This document shows, in pieces, positions 43,710 to 57,078 of a stretch of DNA of 64,000 bases (its first letter is position 1; each line of letters starts with the position of its first letter). Source of the stretch: Eucommia ulmoides. Taxonomy: Eukaryota > Streptophyta > Magnoliopsida > Garryales > Eucommiaceae. A program made the position numbers and the translations under genes. The stretch covers positions 40,120,712-40,184,711 of the forward strand of contig CM028335.1 in the NCBI GenBank assembly GCA_016647705.1, written 5' to 3'. A model generated the notes under the pieces. It saw only the letters and a program-made list of their open reading frames with translations, was not told the origin of the DNA and did no database searches.

Positions 43710-44999
43710 CTACAACAAGCAAAATGTAACCTAAAAACTGAACATACTAAGGAGAACCAACACTGAAATTGCCTAACAAGATGTAAATGAAACATATAGG
43801 CAAATTTAGATTATCTGATTTTCACAAACCAAATTAACAACTATCACAAGGTCATACCTATAGTTAAAGACAATCAAGTAAGAGAAATTGGAAAGTAGAC
43901 AAATAAAAGGAAGCCACAAAATTGTTGAGTACAATACTCGGCTGCACAACCAAGTAACACATTCAAACCTTAGTACCCATTATGCCCTAGAGAGTAGAGA
44001 TTATGAATTACCACTAACTAGTAACATATGTTAAGAAAAGAAGGTTCCCTATAGTTAGCCCAAGTTGTTTCAACCATAGGGGACCCCTAAGTTTGATTTT
44101 GAAGATCATACCTCAGTTGGCGATTTAAGTGTGCTAACATTATTTCTAGTGTTTTCATAAGAACAAGTTGAAGCTAGAAAGATCGAAGAACAATAATTTT
44201 TTGCTTAATAAGTATTTGTAAACAACCATTTCAATATTATGTTTTGAACTCATTAGGATAAGTGTACACTCACTTATGAGAAGTTTAATTGAGACAAAAT
44301 CGATTTACCCTTAATCTTTTTAAAAAAAACACAATATATCTACAAAAGGGTATTTTGGTAATTTTACCATAAGTGAAAAATTATTTTCCCACAAATATTT
44401 TAAGATCATTTATTGAACCCATAAATTTTTTAAGTAGTCGTGAAAATGATCTAAGGTAGTGTGGAACAAAAATTGTTTTTCATTGGATGTTAATGGTTGA
44501 TGATGCCAAAATATGGATCGTCAAGAATGGTCTCTTCAGATTTGGAATGTGATCTTACTTAAACTTTGTTTCCTACAAAACAATGCACACATGAGTGGGT
44601 CTGTCGGCGTTACACCTCCGGCATGAGAATCAATAGGGTTCTGTAGAAATTTTGGTAGAACAATGGCCAGGAAAAAGTATGCATACCTAGCTAGACCCCC
44701 TCCTATAGTATTTATAAGAGATGGAAGACTTGTTTGACAAGCTATTTATAAATCACGGTCAATCCACATTAATGCCCAAATTTGATGGGATTATGGGATT
44801 AATGGACTGTTATGTTTGAGTCATAATCGTTCATTCCATATATAAAGGGCAGTTATCACGTATCCCAAGCATGGGATACACCCCAAGTTGGGAATAGTAC
44901 GTTGCTATCCTCAGTGATCCTGAGGACAAACTCATCATGTAGCTAAGTCTACGGTCACAGTTAAGACTTACTTTTTGCTCGGTATCTTCATGCCTTCGA
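43710..44999. other. PBA1: Probable PBA1 intron; no exon found
   Basis: The next upstream PBA1 exon should end in ...HT with one base after a split codon. None was seen. About 44390-44490 shares words (ATTTTAAGA, CATAAATTTTTTAAGT, GGAACAAAAATTG) with 55525-55625. The rest looks like decayed LTR-type sequence. Confidence 0.4.
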
Positions 45000-46440
45000 T
45001 TCTTTTCAAGTACCGAGCAATATCCTCAATTACCAGTCGATGGGCTTGCGCTCACATACTTGGCACATGGGTATTGTCCACAGCGACTCGGGAACACGTG
45101 CTTTGCATGTGAATTCTCTGTACACATGGCAGCATTTTGAACAGGTTGGAAAAATCCCTCATCAATGGTTATTTCCAAAGACCAGCAGCTTGCCCATCTC
45201 TCAGATCAGCAAGGTGGTCGACCACCTAGGGAGAGTGTCAACTAGTAGAGCTATTTTTGGAGTGCAAGTAGTCAACCAGTACACCTTATGGTTGAACGCA
45301 TGCCTTTGTTTGCAAGCCTAAGTGGCTGACCAAAAGGGTTGAGGTAAACCACTTGGTTTATTTTTGTTATACAGTACACAGAGATGGTTGGAGATCTAGT
45401 TGACCACTCAATTGTATTTTTGGTATGGTTATTGATACTATAAATTGATTCATTCCCGAATTGTAACAAACGGCTTCCAAAACTAAGCTAAGCGTTCCTA
45501 TTTTTCCATTATAAATAGGGGTTTCTATACTCAATATACAAAGGATTTTATATATACTTCACACATGAATACATTTATACATTTTCCAATGAAATTCTTC
45601 TCAAAACCCCAAAAGTTTAAACATTTTTCATCATTTTCAGTAGAAAAAGTGAGATTCAGACGCTACTATATTCTAGAGCATTCAAAGAATCTTCGTGTGA
45701 AGTTGATTAGAACTGAAACACTAGTGGTTTCTTGACTATCAATCTTGAAAGTGCTTATAAACTCCATTGTAATCTTTGATTTTTTTACAAAGGGAGCAAA
45801 ATCTGAAGTGTGAGTTTCACTCTAGTGAGATTGAGTTTTTCTGAAAGTGAATCACATCTAAGGAAAAATCTTGAGATAGGTTTCTCAAGTAGATTGTAAA
45901 AACGGTTTAGGTCTCACCTGTAGGAGGCTTTCTCGTAAAATTATCTTGCACCTCAAGTAAGAATTTGATTGAGATGAGCTTCCGTCTGGCCATGTAATCC
46001 AATAAGGCCTCATTCTCCATGAACAACATTATGGTGAAATCACTAGTGTGGTAGGCTTCTGCTCGTGAAAGGAGTAATGGTTCTTTTGACAATCTATCAG
46101 TTGCTGAAAAGGAGGCCGAAATATAATGGATTGAACTCTCAGTAAAGCTTGGAAGAATAGATGTAGGAACCCAACTTGCTGAACTACTATAATTTACGGT
46201 GTCAATTTCTCTATCCTTGATCTCTTTAATTTTGAGTTGATTGTGTTATTGGGTTATTTACTAATATTTAATCGCTTCCACATTATACTTAATTAGCGCA
46301 TAAACTTCAGTTTTTCGGAGTTGTATTTTTCATTACATTCGCCCTACCCAATTCACCCTCTCTTGGGTAGTTGCCTAGGTTACAATTGACATCAAAGCTA
46401 GATTGTTATTATAGGCTTACAAACCCCAGCAAACTATCTA

Positions 46441-47540
46441 TGGAAAATTTTGTGAAGTCCAGATTTCCCGAAGGACAATCCTTGCATAGACCTCCTCTTT
46501 TTAATGGTAGTACTTACGTGTTTTGAAAAGTTAGCATGATTACATTTTAACAAGCTAAGAATTTTGAAGCTCAGTAATTAAAAGTGGTCCTAGAATTCCT
46601 AAGAAAGAAAAAAAAAGGACAATCCAACACTTAAGCTAGAAACTGAATATGATGAAAAAGATATGCACATGGTTTCTACTAATGCTCAAGCGATAAACTT
46701 ATCGTATTGTACTTTTGATGCTGATGAGATTAACAAGATATCCAGATGCAAAGCCGCTAAAGAGATTGGGGACACACTTCAAATGAAAATCATTCTCCAC
46801 GATATATCCATCAAAGATGGAATGCTAAAAGTGCCACAAAAATGGACATTTCAAATCCGATGGCCCATTCATGAAGAAGGAAGGCAAATGTGAAGGCAAG
46901 AAAGACTTTCACGAGGAAAGAAAAATGCAATGAAAGGTACATGAGATGATTCCGACAACTCAAAATCGGATATTGAAAGTAGGGAGGAAGAATCCAACCT
47001 ACTTGCACTTATGGCCAATGAAAATGATGTAAGCACTTCTTTAAATATTGAAATTTCTTCCAAGGAAGAATTAGATGAGCCTTTTTACGCATATGAAGAA
47101 TTCCAAAGCAAGTTCAAAAAGAGTATTTTTAAAATTAATTCTATTAAGAAAAACATTTCTACTCTTACTCTTGAACTTGAAAAATCTTTGGCCGATATTT
47201 CAAAACTAAATGATGAAAAACAAGTCTTGAAAAGAAATGTTTTTGAAAATGAGAACGAGGATTTGAGAAAATAAGCAGAAGAGTTAACTAAAACGATTCT
47301 CAAGTTTACACAAGGAGAAAAGAATTTCAAATTGCTTTTGGAAAATCAAAGGAAACTTTTTGATAAATCTAATTTGGATTTTAGACAAAGACAAAACCAA
47401 GAGCATTTTCAAAAATTCTATAAGCATGAGAAAACTGTTGTAAAATGTTTTCATTGCACAAAATTGGGCAATACTATTAATACTTGCAATTTGCTTTTGG
47501 AAAGTTTGGGTACCGAGGGGAACCCTAATCCCCAAAGCTA
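46441..47540 (+). pseudogene. SIRE-like element gag region
   Basis: Begins MENFVKSRFPEGQ, followed by RPPLFNGS, the conserved gag start of this copia group. A coiled-coil-like Lys/Glu-rich stretch (47030-47270) and a CX2CX4-type knuckle near 47450 follow. Fossil, broken. Confidence 0.6.
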
Positions 47541-48192
47541 ACTCTCACAGACCGAATAAAATTGGGTGCCGCTACGAAACCATTTGAGGTGCTCCTTGCA
47601 TGTAAATCCAAAAGCAAAAGTACACAAGCACAAATGATTTCTTGATAGTGATTGTTTGCGCCATATAACAGGGGGCAAATTTAATTCCCATTCTTGACAC
47701 CTAAGGATGGGACATGTGACATTTGGATACAACTCTAAAGGAAATATTGACGGCATTGATAAAGAGATGACCCGTATGATGCTTAATGAACACAATGTAC
47801 CATAGTACATTTGGGCTGAAGCATTAAGTCCTGCTTGTCATGTGCCATATCATGTCTCTATTAAACGTGAAATGAAGAAGACACCATATGAACCATGGAA
47901 TGCAAAGTTTTGAGGATGACTTTGCATATTTACAAGCAAAACCATAAGAACAAAATGAAATGGAAATTATGGAACCAGTAGAAGAACACTCCATCAAGGA
48001 ACAAGCACCCGTTGAAGAAAATTCAATGCCTAAAGCTTGGAAGAATGTGGTTGATCACCCTGCAGACCATTTCATTAGAGATATAAACAAATGGGTGAGC
48101 ACTCATTCCAAACTTCAAAATATTGCTAGTGGTCTTGCTTTTCTATCTCAAACTGAGGCAAAGAATATGAGCGAAGCCAAGAACAATGCATC

Positions 48193-49560
48193 ATGGATTC
48201 TCGCCATGCAAAAGGAGCTAAATCAAAGAGAAGCAAAGTATGGACCTTGGTCCCAAAACTGGAAGACCATCCTGTTATTGGCAGCAAATGGGTATTTCGA
48301 AACAAGAATGATGAGTGCTTAGTCATATGCAACAAAGGTAGATTGGTGGCCCAAGCTTTCAATCAAGAAAAAGGTATTGATTACGATGAAACTTATGCAC
48401 CCGTTGCACGTCTAGAAGCAATTCACATGCTACTTGATTTTCATGTGCAAAAACTTCAAACTATTTCAAATGAATGTCAAAAGTACTTTTCTAAATGGTT
48501 AAATTTCCGACTGAGTTTATGTTGAACAACCTCTTACTTTTCGAAGATCAAAAAATTCTAGATCATGTTTTCAAATTAACTAAAGTTCTATACAGTTTGA
48601 ACAAGCCCCTCATGCTTGGTATGAGAGACTTATAATGGTTTTCTAATTGAAGTGGGTTTTAAAAATGGTTTAATTGATATTACACTCATTATAAAACAAT
48701 TCGGACATTTTATTAGTGCAAATATACGTTGACGATTTTATTTTCAATGCTAATAATATGTCTATGATCTTATATAGAGTGTTCGAAAAGGTTATGCAGG
48801 GTAAGTTCGATGGGGAATTTACATTCTTCCTACGATTTCAAAAGGCAAATAGAAGATAGAATTTTGCATACATCAATCAAAGTATATCAAAGATTTGTTG
48901 AAGAAACATGAATTGAAAAATTCAAGGTAATACAGTACTACTACAAAACTTGATTAAAATGTTAATAGCAAAAAGGCAAATCAAAAGTTGCATCGAGGCA
49001 TGATAAGTAGTTTCCTTTACCTATCTGCTAGTAGACCAAACATTGTGCTCGGTGTGTACTTGTGTGCTCATTTTCAGTCTAATCCTAAGGAATTTCACTT
49101 GATTGTAGTAAAACATACTTTTAAATACCTATGTCGTTCAAGTGACTTAGAATTGTGGTATCCTAGAGACAAGTCATTTGATCTTCTTGGTTATTCTGAC
49201 ACCAACTTTGTCGGTTATAGAGTTGAGCGTAAGAGCACTACTGGAAGTTGTCACTTTCCAGGACATGCACTTGTTTCTTGGATGAGCAAGAAACAAAACT
49301 TTGTTGCACTTTCTGTTGCTGAAGCTTAGTACATCGCAGCTAAAAGTTGGTGCGCTCAAGTTCTCTATATGAAGTAACAATTAGAGACTTTGGTGTATTT
49401 GTTTCTAAAGTACTTGTTTTATGTGACAACACAAGCACTATCTCTTTGAGTAAAAATCCTATACAACACTCACAAACTAAAGACATCTATATTCGTGATC
49501 ACCTTCTCAAATGAGACATTAAACTTCACAAAGTCAGGATAAATGATCAATCAACATATA
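48193..49560 (+). pseudogene. SIRE-like element reverse transcriptase and RNase H region
   Basis: VWTLVPKLEDHPVIGSKWVF and KGIDYDETYAPVARLEAI are copia reverse transcriptase blocks. SASRPNIVLGVYLCAHFQSN and HALVSWMSKKQNFVALS are connection and RNase H blocks. Fossil with many breaks, interrupted at 49565 by copia copy 2. Confidence 0.75.
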
Positions 49561-49564
49561 TTTT

Positions 49565-49712
49565 TGTTAAAAGGGTATTTACATATTTCCAGTATTGTTC
49601 AGCGTTTTCCATATTATTTAGGGTTTCTTCTATTATTCCCTAATTACTATTATAAATAGAGGGAGAGGCTAACACAAGGTGTATGCCTTCTCATTCATTT
49701 CTCTCTTTAACA
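49565..49712 (+). repeat. 5' LTR of copia copy 2
   Basis: 148 bp, TGTTAAAAGGG...TTTAACA, with a TATAAATAG promoter-like stretch. About 97% identical to 53960-54107. Confidence 0.95.
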
Positions 49713-50386
49713 TGATATCCAGAGCAAGTTATAGGATACTAATCTTGTAGTTTTGTTCAAATCATGATTTAATTTTATTTTTTTTCAATTCTCGCCTTCC
49801 ATTTGTTAAAAAAAAAAACAGTGTCTGAAAACCCTAGCCACATCTCCCAGGCTCCGCAACCCTAGCACGTCACTGGAGGTTCGCCGGGCTTCACCGGCTA
49901 TCACTAGATCCTAGTCGGCCATCACTTGCCCAAATTTGCGACTCACGGCCGTCGATTCACAAATCTGATTCGCCACAGCCGTTGTCCAAACTCGCCCACC
50001 ATCACCGAAGGTTCGCCGACCTTCATCGAACCTTCGTCGGCCTTCGATTGCGCTGACTTGAGACTCACAGCTGAATCAGAACTGTAGAGTCAATCGAACG
50101 GAAATAGTGGCTTTGCAGCTGGGGACTTGCTGCTGAAGAGAGAGGATGCGAGTTTACGTCATTCTCGTCTTCTTCTTGACCAACTGAAAGCAGTAAGCAA
50201 CGAAGCACCAGTACTTGCACTAAAATAGGCCGGTAACACAAGGTTATTGTTCGTGTGAATGTCCCAGATGTTCGTGAGTATTGTTCTGATTTTCATGTTC
50301 TTCGTTTAAGCCCTACAGTTGTTTGTGTTGTTGGTTTGTTTCCCGTGTGCACGTTGTTTGTTAGTTGATTGTAGTGGCGGGAATTA

Positions 50387-51115
50387 ATGTCGACGGCTAT
50401 CCTCCAACCGTTAACAACCCGCAAGTTGAATGGGACAACTTACTTACAATGGTCCAAAGTTGTACAAGTTGTTGCTACCGATCAAGGGAAACGAGGCGAC
50501 CGAGGAAGTAATAGTAATGAATTTCGAGGTGGCCATTGTCGTGGTCAACATCGTAAGTGTTTACTTTGTGGCAAGAAAAATCATAACCAAGATACTTGTT
50601 GGTACAGAGTTGGTCGTTCTCCTAAGTATACTCATGCGGCAACTCCTAATCAAGTTGCTCGCGTTTCATCATCCTACTCTTCAACTCCCAAGGTTATTTT
50701 TTATGACGAGTATGTTCAGTTCCTCCAATTTAAGACGTCCAAGCAGACATCAACCCCCATTACTTTGCTAACTCAACGTGGTCATCCAACCGCATGTCTT
50801 TCTTTTTATCCTTCCCCTTATGCACCTTGGATCATAGACTCCGCTGCCACTAATCACATGTCAGGTACATCCTCTTTATTTACGCATATTCAGTCATCTC
50901 CTTCGGTTACCCCTGTTACTATTGTTGATAATTCCACTGTTCCTATTCGTGGTATTGGCACTGTGGAACTTTCACTCTCTTTCTCTTTATCCTCTGTCTT
51001 GTATATTCTCTCTTTTGCTTTTAATTTGATATCAGTGTGTAAGCTTACTCAACAACTTAATTGTCCTGTTTGCTTCATTCCTGATTCTATCATTATCCAG
51101 GATTTGAAAAAATAG
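50387..51115 (+). pseudogene. copia copy 2 gag knuckle and protease region
   Basis: LQWSKVVQV near the start, a CX2CX4HX4C knuckle (CLLCGKKNHNQDTC) near 50560, and the protease motif WIIDSAATNH near 50830. Fossil. Confidence 0.85.
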
Positions 51116-51283
51116 AAAACGATTGGCATAGGGAGTAAAAAAAATGGTCTTTATTATTTCGACAATCACAACGAGACAAATGTTATCCCGCCCACTGCCG
51201 TTGCCTCTGCCCACCAAATTCATTGCAGCCTAGGTCATCCCTGTCATGCCAATCCAAAGGTACTTGTTCCTAATTTACGACAT

Positions 51284-51934
51284 TTGTCCTCCTTAGATTG
51301 TGAGTCTTGTCGGTTGGAAAAACATCATCGTACTTCATTTACTTCTTCGGATCAGTTTCAAGCATCGAGTCCTTTTTGTTTAGTTCATTCAAGCATTTGG
51401 GGTCCTTCTCGTATTGCCTCTACATTAGGCTTTCGTTATTTTGTCACATTTGTCAATGGTTTCTCCAAGGTTACATGGCTCTATCTAATGAAAGATCGTT
51501 CTGAATTGTTCTATATTTTCTCTGCTTTCTGTGCTGAAATTAAAACTCAATTTAATATGTCCGTGCATATGCTTCGTAGTGATAATGCTCGAGAACATTC
51601 TTCTCAACCTTTTACTTCATTCATGTCACAGTCTGGTATACAACATCAGTCTTCTTCTCCTCACACACCGCAGCAAAATGGAATTGTTGAGTATAAGAAT
51701 CGACATCTCCTAGAAGTGGCACGAACTCTGATGTTTGAGATGAATGTTCCCAAACACTTCTGGGCAGATGCAGTTCTTCCAACTTACTTCTTGATCAATA
51801 GAATGCCGTCTTCTACCCTGAATGGCAAAGTCCCTCATTCTATTCTTTTTCCCCAATCACCCCTGGTTTGCTTTACCTCCCCGTATCTTTGGATGTGTCT
51901 GTTTTGTCCACCAATTGACTCCTGGCAAGAATAA
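51284..51934 (+). pseudogene. copia copy 2 integrase region
   Basis: CESCRLEKHHR ends the zinc-binding region. RYFVTFVNGFSKVTWLYLMK, RSDNAREHS and PHTPQQNGIVE mark the core. Fossil. Confidence 0.88.
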
Positions 51935-52419
51935 TTTAGATCCCCGTGCCATAAAATGTGTCTTCCTTCGTTATTCTCGCACACAACAGAGTTATCGGTG
52001 TTATAGTCCTTCTTTACGTCTCTCTTTCATCTGTGCAAATGTCACTTTCTTTGAGTCCACCCCTTACTTTTCTGGCCTATCCTCTCGGGATGATCTAGAT
52101 GTCACCCTTCCTTTACTAAGCCTCCCAGACCCGACACCATCTCCTTCTGCTCCCGAACCTATCCCCATAGTCGTCATTCACCGCCTTTAGATGTATTCTC
52201 TCGTCGCCAGAAGGTAGTTCCCGCCGTTAAGCCAATCGTCTCCGTGTCTTCATATTCTTTTCCAGTTCATCCATCCACGTCTGACTTGGACATACCCATT
52301 GTGTCCAGAAGGGTAAGCATACATGTACTCAATATCCTATCTCTAACTTTGTTTCATATGCATATCTATCTCCTTCATATTCCTTTTTTGTTACTTCTCT
52401 ATTATATGTTTTTATTCCT

Positions 52420-53391
52420 AAGTCTGTCACAGAAGCTCTCACACACCCTGGTTGGACGACTGCAATGAAAGAGGAAATGTTAACTTTACATCAGAATGGT
52501 ACTTGGGATCTTGTCTTGCTTCAACTTGACAAAACAATAGTTGGATATAAATGGGTGTATACAGTCAAAGTTCATCCAGATAGCACCATTGATCGACTCA
52601 AGGCTCATTTAGTTGCCAAAGGTTACACTCAGGTATATGGTCTTGATTATTCAGAGACCTTTTCTCCAGTTCCCAAACTCGCTTCTGTTCGCCTGTTCAT
52701 CTCTTTAGCTGCCACCTTTCGTTGGTTGTTGCATCAACTTGATATCAAGAATGTGTTCCTAAATGGCGATTTGACTGAGGAAGTATACATGGAGCAACCT
52801 CTTGGGTTTATTGCTCAGGGGAAGTCAGGTTTGATATGTCGCTTGAAGAAATCCATTTATGGCCTCAAGCGGTCTCCTCGAGCATGATTTGGGAGATTCA
52901 GTGAAGTGGTCACTGAATTTGGTCTTCGTCGTTGTGGAGTTGATCATTTTGTATTCTACAGGCACAGTAAAGTCGGGAGAATATTGTTAATTCTGTACGT
53001 GGATGACATCGTGATTACCGGGGACGACCACCAGGGTATTCAGGAACTCAAAACGTTTTTGCACAATAAGTTTCAAACTAAAGATTTTGGTCAATTGAAG
53101 TATTTCTTGGAGATTAAAGTTGCTCAATTAAGTCAAGGTATTTACCTATGTCAGAGGAAATATGTTCGTGATCTATTGAGTGAAACAGGAATGCTAGGAG
53201 CGAAACCAATTGACTCACCTATGGATCCAAACAGCAAACTATTGGCAGATCAAGGTATACCACTAACAGATTCAGCACAATACAGAAGATTAGTTAGAAA
53301 GTTGAACTACTTGACGGTTACTAGACCAGATATTTCATTTGTTGTGAGTGTTATTAGTCAGTTCTTGGATCGTCCCACAACTTATCACTAG
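52420..53391 (+). pseudogene. copia copy 2 reverse transcriptase region
   Basis: GYKWVYTVKVHPDS, KGYTQVYGLDYSETFSP, HQLDIKNVFLNGDL and LYVDDIVITGDD are all visible, followed by the TRPDISFVVSVISQFLDRPT connection block. Fossil with breaks. Confidence 0.92.
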
Positions 53392-53397
53392 AATGCA

Positions 53398-53900
53398 GTG
53401 ATTCGTATTCTTCGATATTTGAAAGGTTCTCCAAGGTGTGGTTTGTTGTATCAGAACTTTGGTCACACTCAAATTAAAGGATATACAGATGCAGATTGGG
53501 CCGAATCTCCCTCGGATAGGAAGTCCACCACAGGCTATTGTGTATTTGTTGGAGGCAATCTCGTTTCTTGGAAGAGTAAAAAGCAAACAATTGTAGCACA
53601 ATTAAGTGCAGAATCGAAATACAGAGCGATAGCCCATACCACCTGTGAGTTAACTTGATTGAAACATTTGTTGGAGGAACTTGGGTTCAAACACTCTTCA
53701 CCGATGGATCTAGTATGTGACAATCAAGCAGCACTTCACATTACATCTAATCCAGTTTTCCATGAGAGGACAAAACACATTAAAATTGATTGTCTTTTCA
53801 TACGAGAAAAAGTATTGCAAAAGCAGATTGAGACTAAGCACGTAAAGTCAGTTGATCAGTTAACTGATTTATTTAATAAACCGTTAGGGGGCTCAAGGAT
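53398..53900 (+). pseudogene. copia copy 2 RNase H region
   Basis: GYTDADWAESPSDRKSTTGY, SWKSKKQ and [11 protein letters not shown] are RNase H blocks. It ends DLFNKPLG near 53890. Fossil. Confidence 0.9.
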
Positions 53901-53959
53901 AAAGTATATTTGTAACAAGGTAGGAGCATACAATATATATGCTCCAACTTGAGGGGGAG

Positions 53960-54107
53960 TGTTAAAAGGGTATTTACATATTTCTAGTATTGTTCAGGGT
54001 TTCCCATATTATTTAGGGTTTCTTGTATTGTTCCCTAATTACTATTATAAATAGAGGGAGAGGCTAACACAAGGTGTATGCCTTCTCATTCATTTCTCTC
54101 TTTAACA
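53960..54107 (+). repeat. 3' LTR of copia copy 2
   Basis: 148 bp, directly follows the purine tract GAGGGGGAG and is followed by the ATTTT duplication. Pair of 49565-49712. Confidence 0.95.
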
Positions 54108-55167
54108 ATTTTCATGAAGCCTCTAGCCGAAGAGAAATTTTCTAAAATTTTAAAAAGGATTAGGAATGGCCAGGCACAATAACGTGGTTCAAAAGAAATT
54201 TAGATAATTTTCAACCATTGTCACTTATTTCGACTAGTATTTAAGTTAATTTGTTATATATGTAAGTATTTTAAAATACAATTTTGGCATTTAGCTTTAT
54301 TATCTAAAATTATTTCAAAATAGCGCTTCCATGATGATCAGAAATTAATTTTAATCATTAATTTCATGAGGCTTTATATGAATTATGCAGTGATTACAAG
54401 TGATTCAAAATTAAATTGGGACATTAAATAGTTCAAATCCAACATTTTAATCACTTGAAAAAGTTTTGGAGTCACCACTATTCAGCCTAGTGGTCGACCA
54501 CCATTTTGGAAATAGCCCTATGGTAATCGACAAATGCAATGGCTTGGAAGATAGAAAATGTATTGGTCAAAAACAAGTTTCTCCACTTTCTAACAAAGTG
54601 GTTGACCTTATGAGCTAGTGGTCAACCACCTAAAGTCAACAACTAAGCCCACAAGTCAACCACATAGTCAAAACTTGCCTAAAAAGAAAAAACAAGTGGT
54701 AGACCACCATGTCTAGTGGTCAACCACTCCTGGTTTGGAAACTTGTATTGTCATCTCCAATCTTTCTATAAATACTCTCAATTGTATATTTCTCTCCAGA
54801 TCCCCATTGTTGGTCAACAACACCATGCCTCTCCTCTTCCATACTCCAAAACTTCCACCTTCCATATACAAATGCTGGCCAAAAATTGCTTAAATTCAAA
54901 ACCTACACATAAATACTACTATTTTCCAAAAAAAAAAATCAACGTTTGAAGATCCCACAGTACTCTTCCCTATAACATCATTGAAGCTTCTCAAGCTCTC
55001 TCTCCAAAATTTCAAGGTATGTTTTTCACTAAATATTTTTACTAAATCTTCCTAATAATATTATTATACTATACTAAGCATTATTTTGAGTCAATTTCTA
55101 ATTTTTTGCACAATTCTTGTTTAAACCTATAGGATTGGGTTGCTACAAATTAAAATTTTTTGCTAGA

Positions 55168-55590
55168 ATTATGGCAGATAAACGACTGAGGCGTAGATTA
55201 AAGAAAAATGCGGCAGGCCAATCAAATCTGAGACGCCTTACTTGCGAACCTACATGACACTACCAATTTCAATTCGGAGAAAGATGCTCGAAATTTCAAC
55301 GAGAATTTTGCGAATCAAAACATTCAAACGGGCAAGTAAATTGATGTTGAAAGTATAATTGCGGGTTTGGGTTGGAAGCATTTCCTTTCTCTTCGAAATC
55401 GAAAATACTCCAAATTTGTTTGTATCTTTTATTTAAACTTGCATGAGCATAGTGATAAGGAATGGGTGTTTCATTCATTTGTCAATGGCGTAGACATTGC
55501 TTTTAACTACACCATAACCAATATTTTAAGACCATTTATCAAACCTATAAATTTTTTTAAGTTGTTTTGAAAATGATCTTAGCTTGTTTG
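55168..55590 (+). pseudogene. Plant-transposon-protein-like fragment in LTR region
   Basis: Starts MADKRLRRRLKKNAAG and later reads SKFVCIFYLNLHEHSDKEWV and HSFVNGVDIAFN. A 'FY-x-NL ... V-G-x-x-I-x-F' layout resembles the accessory 'putative plant transposon protein' frames carried by some LTR elements. It is broken. Assignment is weak. Confidence 0.35.
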
Positions 55591-55821
55591 GAACAAAAAT
55601 TGCTTTTAATTGGATTTTTAATGGCTCATACACTTTCCGAAGACCAGCAGCAGCGAACAAAAATAAAATTGCTTTTAATTGGATTTTTATTGGTTTATTT
55701 ACTTGTATTTAATTGCTTTAGCACTGTAATTCGCGCATCAACTTCACTTTTTCGGAATTGTATTTTTCAGTAGTTAAATTTGGCCTACCCAATTCACCTT
55801 AGGTAGTTATCTTGGGTTACA

Positions 55822-57073
55822 CCTATGATTTACTTGCTTTGATGCAAGACCTATGTTCAACAAGCAGCAAAACCGCAATGCCACTTCAACAACATCCTTT
55901 CTTTCACCATACAGGTAATTGTATCATTCATCTGGTCCAAGGGGGACCACTGATTAGACCTTCTTTGAAGCGGGTAAAGTACAGCCCAATGTTCTCTGTT
56001 GTGAGCAAAATTGGGGTCTCAGTCTTGTGCTCATTTCAGTTTCTCCACTGATATGACAAAAAGTAGATTGAAATAAAAGACAAGGCTTCCAGTTCATCAT
56101 AACAACCAGCACTAGTCCAATGGTTCATTTTCTTCTACCTCATAAGCTTGAGGAAATATGCCTTTACCCTAACGATTTCATTTCAATCCTTAAGGTTCAA
56201 ACATATTTTGTCCATGAAGTTCGTATATTGTATCTAGCAAGTATACTCACTTTAAACAAAATATGTAAAAAAGCATGCGAGTGCTACACTAATGAAATCA
56301 GTAGAAACACAACATATGCTATTTACAAGCTTGTTACCTTTGAAATGTAAAAGGGTTTACGTTGTTGGATTGATAACCAAACATTGATTGAGATATATTT
56401 TGACAATACATAATTCAAGCTCTCTCATATCACTAATTTCTTGGTTACTAATTCACGATGTCAATTTTTTTGACTTACAGTTTCCGTCATATATCGTGTC
56501 AAAACTTCATGTAAATTAAAACTCACAATATCCTTTCTGCTCTTACGACACATGGAATGCCTATTGTTTACAACGTTCTTGCACTGCTGGTGCATGGCTC
56601 CTTGCATTGACACATTCAGAAACGTAAAACCATTCGGAACCATATTCAAGTTGCCAGCTGTTGATTCCTATTTCATGGAAGACCAAATGAGATTGATGCA
56701 GTTCCGGGAAATACCCATCGATATAAAATGCAAGTGCAATAATGTCCATAATTATGAGATCAAGCTAAACAACAACCCAACCCAGCCTGATAGTGCGAGA
56801 ATGAAAGTATGCAGTACTAGAAAGTGAGCAGGGAGAGAATTCTAAGAACACCAAGTATAAAAAGGCTGAACAGATGAGCAATGCCACATGCCATAATGTG
56901 AGGAGCATACAAATTTCTCAAAGTCGCACCTTAATTCTTAATGTCCATATATATCGCGTATTAACACGTTAACAGCTAATAATCCTCCAAGAAATTCCCT
57001 CATCTTCAGAAAATTGCAAGCGCTATGTGTTGACAGAAGACTTACTAAGACAATCGAGAATCAAGCAGTTGTA
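55822..57073. other. No gene recognised between the two LTR elements
   Basis: Probable PBA1 intron or upstream flank. Open frames overlap on both strands at 56552-56827 (+) and 56561-56749 (-), with no recognised domain and no PBA1 exon. Confidence 0.4.
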
Positions 57074-57078
57074 GCATC

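Larger units (their letters stand above)
49565..54107 (+). mobile_element. Ty1/copia LTR retrotransposon, copy 2 (younger, broken)
   Basis: Same family as 2830-8214, inserted into the SIRE-like element. LTRs of 148 bp and a perfect 5-bp duplication ATTTT (49560-49564 and 54108-54112). The primer-binding-like TGATATCCAGAGC follows the 5' LTR, and GAGGGGGAG precedes the 3' LTR. Domains occur in copia order: gag knuckle, protease, integrase, reverse transcriptase, RNase H. Only about 5 of 148 LTR positions differ (about 3%), so it is clearly younger than copy 1, perhaps one to two million years at usual plant rates. Its coding region carries several breaks. Confidence 0.96.
45000..55821 (+). mobile_element. 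Old SIRE/Maximus-like copia element, split by copia copy 2 (broken)
   Basis: 5' LTR to about 46384, ending AATTCACCCTCTCTTGGGTA...TTACA, followed by a primer-binding-like ATTGACATCAAAGC. The gag-like start is near 46441, a zinc knuckle (CFHCTKLGN) near 47450, reverse transcriptase blocks near 48200-48450 (VAQAFNQEKGIDYDETYAP), and RNase H near 49190-49330 (ERKSTTGSCHFPGHALVSW). RNase H resumes after the nested element at 54108. The 3' LTR runs to about 55821, with the matching CCCAATTCACCTTAGGTAG end. It is much shortened and heavily broken. LTR starts are uncertain, so the left limit is approximate. CACC-type LTR ends and protein words point to the SIRE/Maximus group. Confidence 0.7.

Noticed and set aside
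56552-56827. 91-codon frame as a PBA1 upstream exon
   Set aside because: Wrong strand for PBA1 and no proteasome motif; the opposite-strand frame also lacks one.
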